From NCBI RefSeq assembly GCF_000219625.1, contig NC_018215.1, forward strand, positions 558,001-622,000: 64,000 bases of DNA, read 5' to 3'. This DNA is from Zymoseptoria tritici IPO323 (lineage: Eukaryota; Ascomycota; Dothideomycetes; Mycosphaerellales; Mycosphaerellaceae). The first letter of the stretch is position 1; every line of letters starts with the position of its first letter. The notes under the pieces are model-generated. The model did no database searches, was not told the origin of the DNA, and saw only the letters and a list, made by a program, of their open reading frames with translations. Positions 1 through 13,130 of this stretch are shown here, piece by piece. The translations under genes and the position numbers were made by a program.

Positions 1-3000
1 CCCGCTCGATGAACCCATCCGCAGCGATGATCTCACCCGGCGAAGCCTTCCGCCACGTAACACCCAGAAACATGCACGTCTTCTGATACTCGTCATAGCT
101 TGCAAAATAGAGCGCTCCGGCGAAGACGTTCAGCTGAACGGAGAGTTGGGCCGGAATGGACAACGTCATTGACCGAGGGGCAATGGTGCAAAAGTTGAGC
201 GTGTCGAGTGCCGGATGTGCCAAGTTGGTGCGTGGGCGGTACAGGTGTAGAGCCGTCGCAAAGGAGCACTGAACTCGAGTGAACAGGTGCTCTGCTTCCC
301 AAGGCGAGATCACGATAAGAGTTCCGACAACGTCTTGACCAATCTTCCGCGCGGTCAGCACCCATTGCGGAGTCCGCTGGTACGCATCCGAGCTGGAACC
401 AGACTCATCTTTCTCGACGGTTGTCGCAAAGTCTGCGGTGGCGTAAATGAATGCGGGCGCACGGAGCTGCTTGACATCAAACTTCAACGCAGCAGTCGTG
501 GTGGCCAAGGAGTCGAATGCTGGGAAGTAGGCACTTGAGCCAGCCTTGATCACTCCAGTCTCGACAAACGTCACCAGATCCTTGTGTAGAGAGTGCTTGG
601 CTGCGACAGCGGCTGCCACTCGCTGGATGATTGGCTCCGCGACGACTTCCGGAGAAAGCTCACGTTCCTGCTCCTGCTGCAAGCGCCTTGACTGAAATTG
701 AAGGCCTCTGAAAGCCTGACATCGCGCAGAGATTTCGTTGAAGCTCTTGTCAGAATGCTCTGCCAATCTTGTCAATGCCGTCTTCTGCTCTGAACGCGGC
801 GCGTAACGACGCTCCAGCGTCAAGGCTTCTGGCTCGAGAAACTTCTTCGCCAGCTGTTGTGATGGAAACGAGGTCCCAGCAGCCCGTACCTGCGCCCAGA
901 GCTTCTCCTGGACAATATATCTGTGCGCTTGAACCGCAAAGAGTGGGATGCTCCTCGAAACCTCTTGGTAGGTCTCAGATATGGCCCAGGTCAATACGTC
1001 AGCGACGCTGATTGGCGCTTGGTCGGGTTCCCGCACGTGGCCGACAAAGACATGATCAAGGTTGGTCTCACTGGACCGCAAGAAGTCTCGGAGCTCAAGG
1101 ATCTTCGTGGCCACTTCGTTCCCAACAACGAATACAACCGATTGTCCTCTGCCTAGCTTCCTCATTCTCATGCAAGCCTGGACAATCTTGTCCTTGCTGA
1201 GATTGCTTCCCAAGGTAACGGCTGCCCGGTAGGTCTGTGGAAGCCTCAGATCTATTCCTCTAAAGTAAAGCATGAAAGTCAGTGTGTGTTCCGAAACTAA
1301 GTGCAGGGGGAAAATACCTGGTGTGGGCCTCGTCAAGATACACGAGGCAGACTTCGAGTCGAGTGGCGAACGAAGATGTCTGCAGCAATTCCACCTGGCC
1401 TTTCCTGTTCACCACAGAGAGTTCGTCATCGCTGCTGCAGAACACAGCCGCTTCCTTCTGTCCGTCAGGGTGAGACTTCAGCCACTCTTTGGCAAAGTTC
1501 AGATTGTCAAGCTCGAGTATTTGCGCTCCGACATCGAGGATGACCTCCGGTAGCGGATTGAGCGTCATGACCATCAGCAGTAGACGTTGGGCATCGGTCG
1601 AAAAGTTGACCTCGGTGCTAGGCATCAGCGCAACAGAGTTCTCCGGTGACAACAAATGTTCGAGCACGAGCGCGTTGGTGTGCAGCTGTTCCGGAAGATC
1701 CTTGTGCGACACGTCAAGTGGAAGCAAAGGCTTGGAGTCGTTCGTGCCGCTGAATCCAGTGGTAGGCAAACGCTTCACCCTGCCAATATCCCATCCCGAC
1801 GCGCTAAGCTTGTTGTCGTATTCCTTCATCTCCTTGGGGAAGACGATTCGGGAGAGGAAATAGTCGATAGCTGCCTTGGAGTGGCGCAGCGGTGGGAACA
1901 GGTCAGCAATGCAATGTGCCTTGTCCTTGAGGTTGATGCTGTCGAGAGAGCGACACTGTGCTGGCATTTCAATGTCGGCGAGCCAGCGATGCCATTCATC
2001 CTCCGCTCGATCGGAGTCCAGGAGATGACCCATAACGACGAAGAGATCGTCATCGCTGAGGCCTTCGTAGTAGTACGACAGGGACGTGAGCAGTATGACT
2101 ACTTCTGGGTGGCTGAACTCCGAACGCGGTGAGGGCGTATCTTTTGCGCGATATGGCACGGCTAATTTCGTCAATGGTGAGCGGGTAGTGAGTCCGTAGT
2201 TGACACGCCAGCGTTTAGCTCCGAAGACGAACTCCAATATGCCTCCAGCGAACAATCCGCGTAGCAGCAACAGAGGACCCTTCGTGTGGTCGGACCAAAA
2301 CACAGAGGCCTGTATAGCGGAGACGTCTCCCTTGGTGACCTCTGGCTCTACGATGAAGTTGAAGACTGACTCGCAGATTTGCGCTCCCTTTGGCAAAGGA
2401 AAGCCTAGAAGTCCCACATCGCAGATGTGCTGCGCAATGCCATGGACCAGGATACGTCCAGCTTCTTCACGGAGAACTCTGATTCTCGGAAAGCCCCCAG
2501 ACTCTCTCTCGATATACTCCATCGCCTGTGGTCGCTCGACTGCAAGTGCTGCGGCATGTGTCTTGACGAGATCCAGCACTGCCTGGACGTAGACCCAGCG
2601 ATCAGGGCTCATCTCCACGGCTCGACGAAGACCCATCGTGTATATCAATTCGAACTTGACGCTGAAGTTCTCGTCGGATTCGTCCACAATATCTCTCGAC
2701 CGGGAATTGAACGTATCCTCCTGTATTCGAAGCAATGCTTTTCCCGCGGCTTCATTGCCAACGATGAAACACTCGGGCCCCGTCAACTTGAACGACAAGA
2801 TGTGTTCCGGCTGCAGCAGCATTATTCCTCCCTCCGCCATGCATGTCTTGCAAAGGCGCTCGATTGCCTCTGCAGTGGCCAGGTTAGGCTTGAGGGAGCG
2901 AGAGAAGGGCAGGTAATGTATACGTCGATCGAGCAGGCCTCCCAGTTTTGCCTTCAGCATCTCCGCCATCTGCTTCGACTGAGGCTTAGCAACCACGACT

Positions 3001-6000
3001 CTGACCAATTGAGAACCATCTGCCAGCGCAGCAGCGACCATGGGTACAATAATGGAGGACTTGCCCTCGCCCATGTTCAGTTGCATCACAGCGTTCTTCC
3101 CAGTCGGCACTCTCATCTCTTTGGCAATCTGCTCTTGGACCTCGCGAATAGTGATCCCGCTCTCGACCTCTAGGAGCAGTGATTCCGGATAGTCAAAAGG
3201 ATTCCAGTTGGTGTGTCCCGGATTCTGCAGTTCCGTGACGAGATCATCGATACTCGTTCGCTCGGCCTTTAGCAGCCTCTCAGCTCTCTGGACCCCAGCA
3301 ATAGCGAGAGCGTATTGAATCAGCAGCGCTTTCCACTCGACGCTCAGCTTTGGCCAGCGTTTGTGGCTCAGCTGCTGCAGCAAAAGGAGCGGCGAAATGC
3401 GAGGCCAGTGTTGAACATGTCGTCCAGCGTCCATCGCTGTAGAGTTCATTGCCTGCAGTAAAGTCGAGTAAACATTGTTCAAATGCTTCTCGCATGCAGC
3501 GAGATGGTCGAGCATACTGCGTTTGTTCGGCAGAGCCGCCAAATTCGGCTCGCGTTTGACCCGTCCTTCGAGAGAACGCAGGCTCTCCTCCAGATCCGCG
3601 ACGTATGCCTGTTCGTGAGGGGATGGCTTGCTGTTGCGACCTAGCTGCTCGAGCAACTTTCGAAGATGGATGGACTTGCCCGTGATAGCCTCTTGACCCG
3701 CCACATGAGGCAAAATTATCAAAGCCGGCGCTTTGGGAAGCTTCGAAAAGGAGGAAGTGCTTGAGAACAAATCATCAACGGATATGAACCCAATTCCTCT
3801 GATGCTCGGCGCTGGATACGAAAGTCCAGAGGTGGGAACCGGGACAAACATGATTTCGCGCTCTGAGAGAACGTCGTTCAGCTTCGAAAGATAACCCCGA
3901 AGCTCTCGATTGTTCATCCGCACCGTGAAGACGTCCTGTGCAATCTCGGCTGCTTTTGTGACGTCGATGAAGCCTGATGTGGCAGCTTTGACTACTGGCA
4001 CTGAAATCTCCTCATGCGACGTAGTACTCCATTGCTTGAGGATGATGGTGGCAATGACTCTAGATGCACCTTCTTTGTGGCGCTGGTAGTCGTCTTGAAT
4101 TCTGCTCTTCCAGTTCACCGGACTCTCTGGATAGCCTCTCTTGTCGTTGCGTCGAGGTGCATTACAATCTGGAGTCTCTTCAAAAGCCCGACCTGCGCCT
4201 GCCTCAATGGCAGATGCGAGCTGAATTGCTGTGATTTCAATGCCTGCATTGGGATGGAAGACGAGGCCGGTAGGTACAGCCAGTCCTCGTAATTCGGGCA
4301 TAGTCGTTGACAGGGCCACGACCTGCAGAAGACCCGCGATCTTGGTCGGGGCGAAGGCCAATGACGACATCCACACCATCAGAGAATACTTGTTCAAGGC
4401 GCCGCGCTCGATCATGGCTTTGCGCAGCGGAAGAAGTCGGCGAAGAACTTGGTCGGTCTCTCCTTCGAGCAAAGCAGCATCATATCGAATGCCATCGGGG
4501 TCGAGCTCGCCGTCATGACCGGATGCTGTCGAGACACTAGTCATGGACTTCCAGAACAGATCGACACTCGGCAGCTTCCAGCAGGGGGCCTTAACCTGGC
4601 CGGTGACCATGCGCAAGATGATGCATGCGCGATTTGCGCGCTCCGTGCCGGTGTCCAGATCTCGAGACGCATATGGACAGTCGTGGGTCGTGGTGTGTTG
4701 GTCAGCTCCAAAGCCGGAGACTCGGAACGTGGCCGTGCGAAGATTGTCGCGATCGAGCAGATCCTTGGCAGCATGTTGAATGGTGGGAAAGTCAGTTGCC
4801 GATTCTGGATAGAAAAGGAGCGCTTCCTTCGCCCGCTTCAAGATGGATTGCACAGCGGCAAAGAACCCGCCATGCTGTGAAAGAACGTCCAGCTCGTCAT
4901 CCCATGTAACACTTTGCATGACCTTGTCTTCAGGCGGGTAGAAGGATCTCGATGGTGTCAATTCTGCAAGCGCACAAAGGAGCTTTACATTCGCGGACTC
5001 TAGCTTTTCGAATGAGTGAACGGCGGCACTGCTCAGTATCGACAAGGCTTGCTCAGTCCCAGTGCGCAATGTGAGAGGGTCTGGAAGACAATGAGAAGTG
5101 AGAGCGCTGAAGTACGCTAGCAATAGCTTGCTCTGCAGGCTCCCATTGTCCACGAGGCGACGGAGACGGGAGTCGATATACACTGGATGCACCCTTGAAA
5201 TGGTCTCTTTGCTGACTTCGACAGTGACGTGACCGTTGTGCTTCTGGTACGAGACTTCACCTTCCGGAAGTAAGACCATTCGCGAGCTTACATTTTGAGA
5301 AGTCAACACGAGCTTACTGGACAGTCCAACCAGTGTGCCAAGGGTCTGATCGCGATCCACGATGAAGCCGCGGAAGTCCCTGGAGTGCAGCTTGCAATCT
5401 CCCATAGTAAGCCAAAAGCCGAGTTGCAAGCTTGGAATCTCAATGTCCACTTGGCGTTTCCATGGCTGGAAGATGACGTGAATCCGGGTTGCGTTCGCCA
5501 ACGGGCGAAGAACGCAGGCAATAGTCCGCAAGGTTTCGGACTGAAGGCCTAGAAGAATCTTTCCATCTTGGGTGAGGCTCCAGCCTTCCGGCCGCGGACT
5601 GATTGTCCAGATAGCCTTCGACGAGAAATTCCAAGGACTGCGTGACGGGCGGAACTCGATGACACCGGTGTCTATGTTGTACCAGTGAACGAATCCAGTT
5701 ACAAACATTTCGGGAATCGCTCCAGCAAGCAACCGCGACGGCACCAGTTCGTAGTGTCCAGACTTGCTGCTGGCGCGCACTAGCAGATCTCGTGGAGTGA
5801 TGCCCGGGGCAGTCATCCCCAGGTGGACGACGTGTCCATCGTAGTCTCGCTTGATCGTGTACTTCATACCGGGGATCGCCGCAGAGACGACTTCCGGTGA
5901 GACTGTGCCAAACATGGCGATGTACGTAGGATGCCGCTCCCACTGCATAGGAGGACGTATCAAACGACTACCGTTGATGAGAAATTCCCCGGTCAAAAGG

Positions 6001-9000
6001 TCATAGTGCAGCTTCTGAGTCTCTCCCGTTGATGTCATGGAGATCTCCGTTGTGAGCCAGTTCCGAGAGGCAAGATCATCTTGATGCCAACCAATGTGAT
6101 CAGAATTGTGAGCTGACCAGGTCCAGTGGAGTGCATCGTCGATGGCGCCATGATTGCTCTTCAAGGAATGTAAGCTTCGAGCAAGAAGTCGCCTGGAACG
6201 GAAGCTCAGCATTGTCAATACAGAGCTTTTGGTAGATCTCGATCTCTCGGAGACGATTGAAGAGCATTGCAAGAGGATCGCAGCTTCGCTTCGAATGGCC
6301 AGGATGTCTGTGAGATGCTTGGCGTCCACATCAAAGGACAGCATGCAGACAAGCGCGACGTCCATGCTCTTGGTGTTGAATTGTGTCTGTTCTGACTGGG
6401 AAAGAGCATTTTGGGATTTCTGTCGCAGCAGTGTGACCCATGCGAAAGCAACATGGCGAACCTTCGACAAGAAATTCAGACACGCTACATGGACATCAGG
6501 TCGCGATGCCAGAGTGAGGAGACGGCTGGCGATCGCAGCGAAAAGAGCAAGGGCATTTGCCGACTCCCAATTCTCCTTCACTCGTTGCAAGGCCGCTTCG
6601 AGACTGTTGAGCAGTAGGCGAGAAAAGTCTGCAAGCTTCAAAAGCGCGTGGGCCGCCCGAAGAGTATCATCGCTTTCCTCGGATGCCGCAGGTCCAGCTT
6701 GATATATGCATTGGAACACGACCATGACTGTTTCGTCTGATCTCAGATCGATGGTTGGCGCAGCCAGCTGTAGGACAATGTTCAGCCATTGAATGTGATG
6801 CCCGTACAGAAGCGTCCAAAGTTCCTTGTATCCTTCCAACGACATAAACTCTGGACATTGAGACTGGCTTGCGATCACCTGATTCGGAGGGACTCCATCT
6901 GGCGAAGAGGATGGCCGAAAGAGAAATTTCGCCATGGTCTTAGAACGCTCTTCGAGCTGATACGTGCAGCTCAGCGCTGCTTCCTTTGTGCAGACAAATT
7001 GGTCGACGAAGCAGTCGTTTTCCATGTCGTAGTACTGGTACTTCGTGTCGTTCTTCGTGAGCACCTCGTCCAAGTCTGCGATGTTCTTGCTTCGAATGTT
7101 TTCGATGCGCTTCCACTTGTAGTGTGTTTTTGAGTGAGACTTCCGCTTCGTCATAAGAATGATGCGTTGATCCGCGGACGCAGAACTGTATTCACCAACG
7201 TGAACATCGCTTGACAAAGGGCGATGATGTCCAGCTTCCTCTGCGCTGTACTTCGCTTTCAAGACGTCGTTCAGTACGTACACCGTGCTATCGCGCCATG
7301 CGGCGTACCAGCATGGTGCTTGAAGCTCGAATACAATGGCTTTGGCTTGACTCTCGATCTCTGGCAGAGGCTCTTCGTGAATCGAAATCCTGGCCTCTTT
7401 GAGGCGCTCCTGGAGGGGACAGTATTGGCATGCATTGTCATCGTGCACGGTCTTCTGGACGATTTCGTACGGATACAGTTTTGACTGCACATCAATGGTC
7501 TTGTGCAGGCAGGTATGTTGATCTCTCAGGTACTCCAGCCTCTTGTAAGATAGAAGGGCATCCTGCAGTTCCTGGAGCTTGGCTTGTTTTTGAGCCTTTG
7601 AGTTGTCGAGGATTTCGCTCATCAAGTCTTGGGACTCGGGTGAAGCGTCAAAACACCGCGTAGCAAATTCCTTCTGCACGCCGACATGTGACAGAAGAGC
7701 CGGACGCTGTCCTGCGCTGACATCACGCTGAAAAAGACGTTTTTCAACCGCACACAGTCTCTTCATGTGGTCTTTCGATGGCAACGCCAGGCTTTGAAGG
7801 ACGTCAATTGGGAATCCGTGGCTGTACTCCGTCAGAATCTTACAGACTCCACCAGCGAGCCTGTCACCAATAATCCATAGTTCAAGGACCGTGAGAAGCA
7901 TGATCGACATGCCTTCAGGATTGCCTTTGTACGCTTTCGATGCTCGACGGTGGTATCCTCTGATCAAATCATGAATGGCCGGGCACGCCTCATCGGCATC
8001 GCTTGCTTCGAAGACGCGGTAGCAGTGCAGGTCAACCCATTCCTCAAAATCTTGCAGAACGGCCAGTTCGTACGGTTCGCCGTCTGTTGCTGGTGGCAGA
8101 TAGATTGCTTCTGGCGCAAACCGGGGAAGACCGTAAGAGGGCACGAAAGCATCCACTGCTTTCGGTGGCGGCCGCAAGTCGATTGAGGTGATGAATTGCT
8201 CGAGCAGAGGTAAGCTGAGACCGGTATCGTCGTCAAATCTCAGCAACGCAAGATCGGAGACTTCGGCGGCCGATTCATGCTCCAGTCGCTGGATGTTGGA
8301 CCATCGATCGGAAAGAATACGGTGACTGCTCTTCAAAATGCCCATAACACGATCATTCAAGACGACAGGCACAGCTGCGCCGAGTTTGTGCATTCTTCGT
8401 GCCACCTTCGCGTTCATTGCGTACAGCATATCGCTGCTTGTCGTGTCTTGGCATTGGTGGAGCAGATCACTGGTGAATGACACCATGAAGAGCTTGTATG
8501 TGTCGAGGCCTTGATACCGCGATCTTGAGAAGAGTAGCTGAAGGACCACTCTCACAAACATCCACGCAGACGATCTTCGCCATGGCAGCTTCGCATTGCT
8601 CCAGAGCACGTCATCTCTAGTGTTCTTGGTGATAGTCGAGCAGGTAAGTGGACGACCAATAGCCTTCAAAATGCCTCCAAAGAGAAGCTCTGAAACGGCA
8701 GCCGGGCTGGTTGTATCCCGCTCTTCATCGTGTGTGCGGCCACCTTTGTACGTCTGCGGTTGCATTCCTGGTACGGCCTGATCGCTCATCTTCGACAGGG
8801 TGTGCGCTAAAGCTGAATGAAGTTGTGGGTCTATGGCTGTCTTGATGTCGATGGACACGGCGGAACCAGGAAATGTGCGTGATAGTCTGCCCCGAGTTGT
8901 CATGACCGCGCTGTTGCTGGCGGAGATCTCAAAACACTCGAAGTTGACGTTTGCGTCAACTCGGGTAATCAGCACGCCGGCATTCTGCGCGCGGATTTGA

Positions 9001-9308
9001 AGCGGAATCGGGAAGCCACTGCCCTGTGAAAGCTGTGATAGGGCACTAAGTGTTTCCGTCTCGCTGAGATGCCCATCTGCAGAACTGTGCATGGCAAGCA
9101 TCAGAGTGACAGTGCCTATGGCGCGGTCGATGGATGCGCGCGCAGGAGTAGGCATTGAGTTCCGAAGATCGTTAAGCACTTGAAGCGCCGTTTGCACGAG
9201 GTCGGCATCACGCTTTGCAAAGTCCGCCTCAAGCTCCTGAGGGAGTTTTGGTGGAAGGAAAACGTGGTGAATGGCGTATTCTAGGGCCTCTGGCGAGAGC
9301 GGCGCCAT
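1..9308 (-). CDS. DUF6606/DUF3638/DUF3645 giant protein, 3'-partial
   Basis: Fungal giant protein (about 3,080 residues inside the window, usual length about 3,100 or more) of the DUF6606-DUF3638-DUF3645 family, often labelled ubiquitinyl hydrolase-like in databases; its biochemical role is not established. The start MAPLSPEALEYAIHHVFLPP is the typical N-terminus of the family. DUF6606 covers roughly residues 20-300. DUF3638 lies near 1950-2190 and contains a Walker-A-like MGEGKSS at about 2078. An LDEAH motif near 2655 is followed after splicing by TRGIDLRLP and QACMRMRKLGRG, which resemble DEAH/helicase motifs. One intron at 1260-1317 is needed: CACACCAG joins AGGAATAGAT and keeps the frame. 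The reading frame is still open at base 1, so the C-terminus is missing. The gene diverges from the arabinitol dehydrogenase gene. Family assignment is firm; enzymatic function is inference. Confidence 0.9.
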
Positions 9309-10993
9309 GATGGTGTTCGTGCGCAGCGGCGTGGATGTATGTCGGTTGCGCGCAGGCGTACGGATGAGATGAAACGTGGTAGGTCATGTTTTCTCCAAAA
9401 GTTGCGCCGTCCAAATTCGATGGCGGGTGGCGGTGGGCGGCGGCCGGTCCCGCTGCATGTCCGCGTCGTGAGAAGGTGAAGTGATTTTCTGAGACCGGAC
9501 AGCTTGTTGCACGTCATTTTTGACGGATGGAACGGCTCTCCGCATATGCTGGAGTTGACGTTGTCACGAAGAGGTGCTTTCGCAGACAATGCGTGGATTG
9601 ACTGTAGGATATTAGCAACTTCTAATGCGATGTCTTGGACTGTGTACTGCATACCGGATGGATCGTCGACTCGCAGTCGGCACTCAGTACCGTTTGCATG
9701 CTGGAGGTCAGTAGTGGAGATGATCAATGCTGGAGGGTCGTTTTGTCGAGGTCAATAGAGATAGGTAACCAACTGATGCAGGTTTCTACCTCAGGAAAGG
9801 TACCTTCACCGTCCGGCGACATGTGACACGATATGGTCGGGTGGTCTCTCTGTTACAACGAGATACCTTAGCTCTGAGAAGAGCATGACAGCGGATGCCA
9901 TTATGCATGTGTGTTTCAGGATTGGGCAAGACAGCGGTATGTCGGCGAGATGCATGTGTGAGATCAGGCATACTGCGATCAAATCTCGGAGACAACCAGT
10001 CACCCGACGGGTTGCACTGATGGTAGTTGGCATGCACGGGTGTCGTGATCTTGGGAGGCCGTCGCATGACAGAGCATATGAATCTGCTTGCTTTGATCAA
10101 TGTGAGATGAGACGTAGCAACGAGAGTATGCGTCAAGTGAGATCAGGTGAGTTGAATGAGGTGATATTCAGGGTAGCGCGTGGAGGAGGTGAAGTGAAGT
10201 GAAGAAAGCTCGCGTGAAGTCTCACTACCTTACCTTTTATGTGCCTGAGGCAGCAAAAGTGATGCAAGACTGCAATGAAGGTGCAATCACGACAGATGTG
10301 CCATTATCTGCCGCTGAAACACCGTCTCTACATGGATGTTGTCTGTTGAACATCTCAACTCACGCTCATTGGCCTTGCTACGTCGAAATCGGACGTCTAT
10401 CTCCAAGTGATTGGCGTAAATCGGCCCCGAATATGAGCCCTCGGTCTTTCGGTCAAGCCCAGTGCGAGACCGAAGCAGAGAAGGTCGTCTAGATATCTGT
10501 GTTCTGCGAGGGCATTCTGAAATTGTAAACTCGGCAAGTTAATCGCATCTCGACGGAATTAGTGGAGAAGCTGCTTACGATACGTTACCCTTGCTGCAGC
10601 TCCGTCGAAGGTCCGGTGCCAAACACAAACTCCCAGGAGGATTTACATCAGCACAAGCCCTGGCTGCAGATTAGCCTAAGTGTGGAAGTAAGTTTGTCCC
10701 CACATGCTCCTCCACTTCGGACCGGGATAGTGTTACGAAATGTGGGGTGGGACAATCAAGGTGGGAGCAATGGACGGAAAATTGATGGCTTTTGCAGCCG
10801 TGGCGCGGAAGTGGTAGAGTATTTTGCCTATGTCAGTAGGGTGGGTATGGTCTCCGTGTCTTCCGATTTTCTTTTGGTCTTTGCTTTCTCTTCCTTCCCT
10901 TCGCATAGTTGCTCTGCTTCTCCTCCTGCCCAGCTGCGTGAAGCCCGTATCGTCAAAGCTCAGAACCCGAACTCTCACGAAGCCACGCTCACA
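9309..10993. other. Intergenic region, shared divergent upstream region
   Basis: About 1.7 kb lies between the start of the DUF3638 gene (minus) and the start of the arabinitol dehydrogenase gene (plus). Several open frames of 60-150 codons exist on both strands, but none shows a recognisable domain or convincing splice structure. I treat the region as two promoters back to back. The part nearest the dehydrogenase carries possible sugar-response sites, given separately. Confidence 0.6.
10671..10747. promoter_or_regulatory. Candidate carbon-regulation sites upstream of lad1
   Basis: Two SYGGRG (CreA/Mig1-type) matches face each other: CCCCAC at 10698-10703 and GTGGGG at 10742-10747. A TTAGCC at 10671-10676 reads GGCTAA on the other strand, the core bound by XlnR/AraR-type activators. 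They lie 250-320 bp upstream of the chosen ATG. The motifs are short and expected by chance, so this is suggestive only; arabinitol dehydrogenase genes are under these regulators in Aspergillus. Confidence 0.3.
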
Positions 10994-12220
10994 ATGGCCA
11001 TTAGCAGCACAGCGAACGGCCTCGCGAATGGCCATACCAATGGACATACCAACGGCAGCGAAATCGCAAAGTCCAAGGCGAATATCGGAGTCTATACCAA
11101 CCCCGAGCACGATTTGTGGATTGCCGAAGCTGAACCCAGCACCGAAGATGTCCTGGCAGGCTCTGGCCTCCAGCCTGGTGAGATCACAGTCGCTGTGAAG
11201 AGCACCGGGATTTGCGGGTGAGTTCTAAGAAGGACGCCGTCGAAACTTTCATGCGATTCTCATACCTCCTCCAGCTCCGATGTACACTTCTGGCACGCCG
11301 GCTGCATTGGTCCCATGATCGTCGAGGGCGAGCACATTCTCGGCCACGAATCCGCAGGCACTGTCGTTGCTGTTCATCCTTCCGTCACGACGCACCAAAT
11401 CGGCGACCGCGTGGCTATCGAGCCGAACATTATTTGCAACGAATGCGAGCCCTGCTTGACCGGCAAGTACAATGGCTGCGAATCCGTGCAATTCCGCTCG
11501 ACGCCGCCGATCCCTGGTTTACTTCGCCGATACGTCAACCACCCAGCACTATGGTGCCACAAGATTGGAGACATGAGCTTTGAGAACGGCGCATTGCTTG
11601 AGCCTCTCAGTGTGGCATTGGCGGGTATGCAACGGGCGAAAATCACAATCGGAGACAGCGTGATGGTCTGTGGAGCGGGTCCGATCGGCTTGGTGACTTT
11701 GGCGTGCGTGAAGGCGGCTGGAGCAGAGCCGATTGTCATCACAGACATCGACGAGGGCAGACTTGCATTTGCGAAGAAGTTCTGCCCAAGTGTCAGGACA
11801 CACAAGGTGGAGTTCAAGGATACTGTGGAGCAGTTTGCTGAGAAAGTGGTCAAGCTGGCGGATGGCGTTGAGCCTGCTGTGGTGATGGAGTGCACTGGTG
11901 TAGAGAGCTCAATTGCTGGAGCGATCCAGGCAGCCAAGTTCGGCGGCAAAGTCTTCGTGATTGGCGTTGGTCGTCCAGAGATCAAGATCCCCTTCATGCG
12001 GCTGAGCACAAGAGAGGTCGATCTCCAATTTCAATACCGCTACGCAAACACATGGCCACGAGCCATCCGGTTGCTGCAAGGTGGAGTCATTGATTTGAGG
12101 TCGCTGGTCACGCATCGATTCAAGCTGGAGGATGCCGTGGACGCGTTCAAGGTCGCGGCTGACGCGAAGCAGGGCGGCATCAAGGTCATGATTCAGAGCA
12201 TGGATGAGGGTGAGCAGTAG
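10994..12220 (+). CDS. lad1: L-arabinitol 4-dehydrogenase
   Basis: Zinc-dependent medium-chain dehydrogenase oxidising L-arabinitol to L-xylulose with NAD+ in the fungal L-arabinose catabolic pathway (cytosol). Exon 1 is 10994-11217 and exon 2 is 11275-12220. The 57-bp intron falls inside the conserved [13 protein letters not shown], regenerated exactly by splicing. The product is 389 residues. Visible features are the catalytic zinc ligands in GICGSD and GHES, the structural-zinc loop [15 protein letters not shown], the Rossmann motif GAGPIGLV, and an Asp in VITDIDEG that favours NAD+ over NADP+. The N-terminus holds a small repeat [14 protein letters not shown], common in fungal orthologues. 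Sorbitol or xylitol dehydrogenase are the nearest alternatives; the [18 protein letters not shown] segment favours LAD. The gene converges with rad1. Confidence 0.9.
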
Positions 12221-13130
12221 ATGAGCAGTATTGGCGAATGTGGCGTTTTAGACGGCTTCCTGTTTGATAGAGACTTAAAATGAATCATCAGTGGCAGTGT
12301 TGCAGGCTTAGAAATTGCGATTGGCGGAGAATTGGCGAAATTCAGATTGAACAGGAAGGCGCGATTCGGGCAACGCGTCTAAAGCCGAAGTTTTGCCGTA
12401 CATGCCTCACAACGACAATCAAGCTAACACATCAACCTTCCCATCATAACCGCAACGATGCCCCCCATGACGCTCTGTTCAACAGACGAGAGAGCATGGA
12501 GGAGCATCGTCCCAATCGAGCGATTCTCTATTTTGCATCCGACGCGTTCCATCCCAGATGACATTCCAAAATCTGCCTCACGCGTTTCAACACAAATATC
12601 CGGACGAGCTCATATGTCTGAGCAGGCGGGCCGGAGATGTGCTCTCTTAGGTTCCGGATGAGACAGATGAGCAGCGATCAGTTCCGCGAATCCGGTGAGC
12701 AGTCTTGAACATCCAGCGAAGATATGCAATTTCTCCTACGCTGGGCTTTTGCCCATGGTTTGTTCCTCAACTTGGCTGCGGCTGCTACAGTTACGTCGTA
12801 TGTGTCCAGCCCAGTGCATGCAGCATCGCTTGAAGCACTGACGCTAGCATCGCAGAAGTTCAACATCGATCATCACGGTCGTGCCCGAGTCTTTCGTTGT
12901 GACTAGCACAGTCACTTCCAGTGCGGCTGGAGGTGTTGATCGCAGTCAGTGGTTATACCAACGAATGAACGACAATTGGAAAACGTGGAATCTGGAAAAG
13001 CTGGTCGGAAAAGTGAATAGGCTTGGACAGTATGATGTCTACACCTCCCACTGAACAATTTTCTCTTTCATTTCATACCCGTGGAAGAGGACACGCGGGA
13101 TCCTCCTCAGATGCACACCCTCAAAGCACC
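12221..13130. other. Intergenic region between convergent lad1 and rad1
   Basis: About 0.9 kb between two convergent genes, presumably holding both 3' untranslated regions and terminators. A 60-codon ATG frame at 12724-12906 starts with a hydrophobic, signal-peptide-like stretch but has no other support. I see nothing else. Confidence 0.5.

Noticed and set aside
9281..9727. 148-codon frame just upstream of and overlapping the DUF3638 start, as an extra first exon
   Set aside because: It is in a different frame from the main gene, whose own ATG already gives the typical family N-terminus; no splice joining is needed.
11374..12009. 211-codon frame on the minus strand inside lad1
   Set aside because: Antisense shadow of a well supported dehydrogenase exon.
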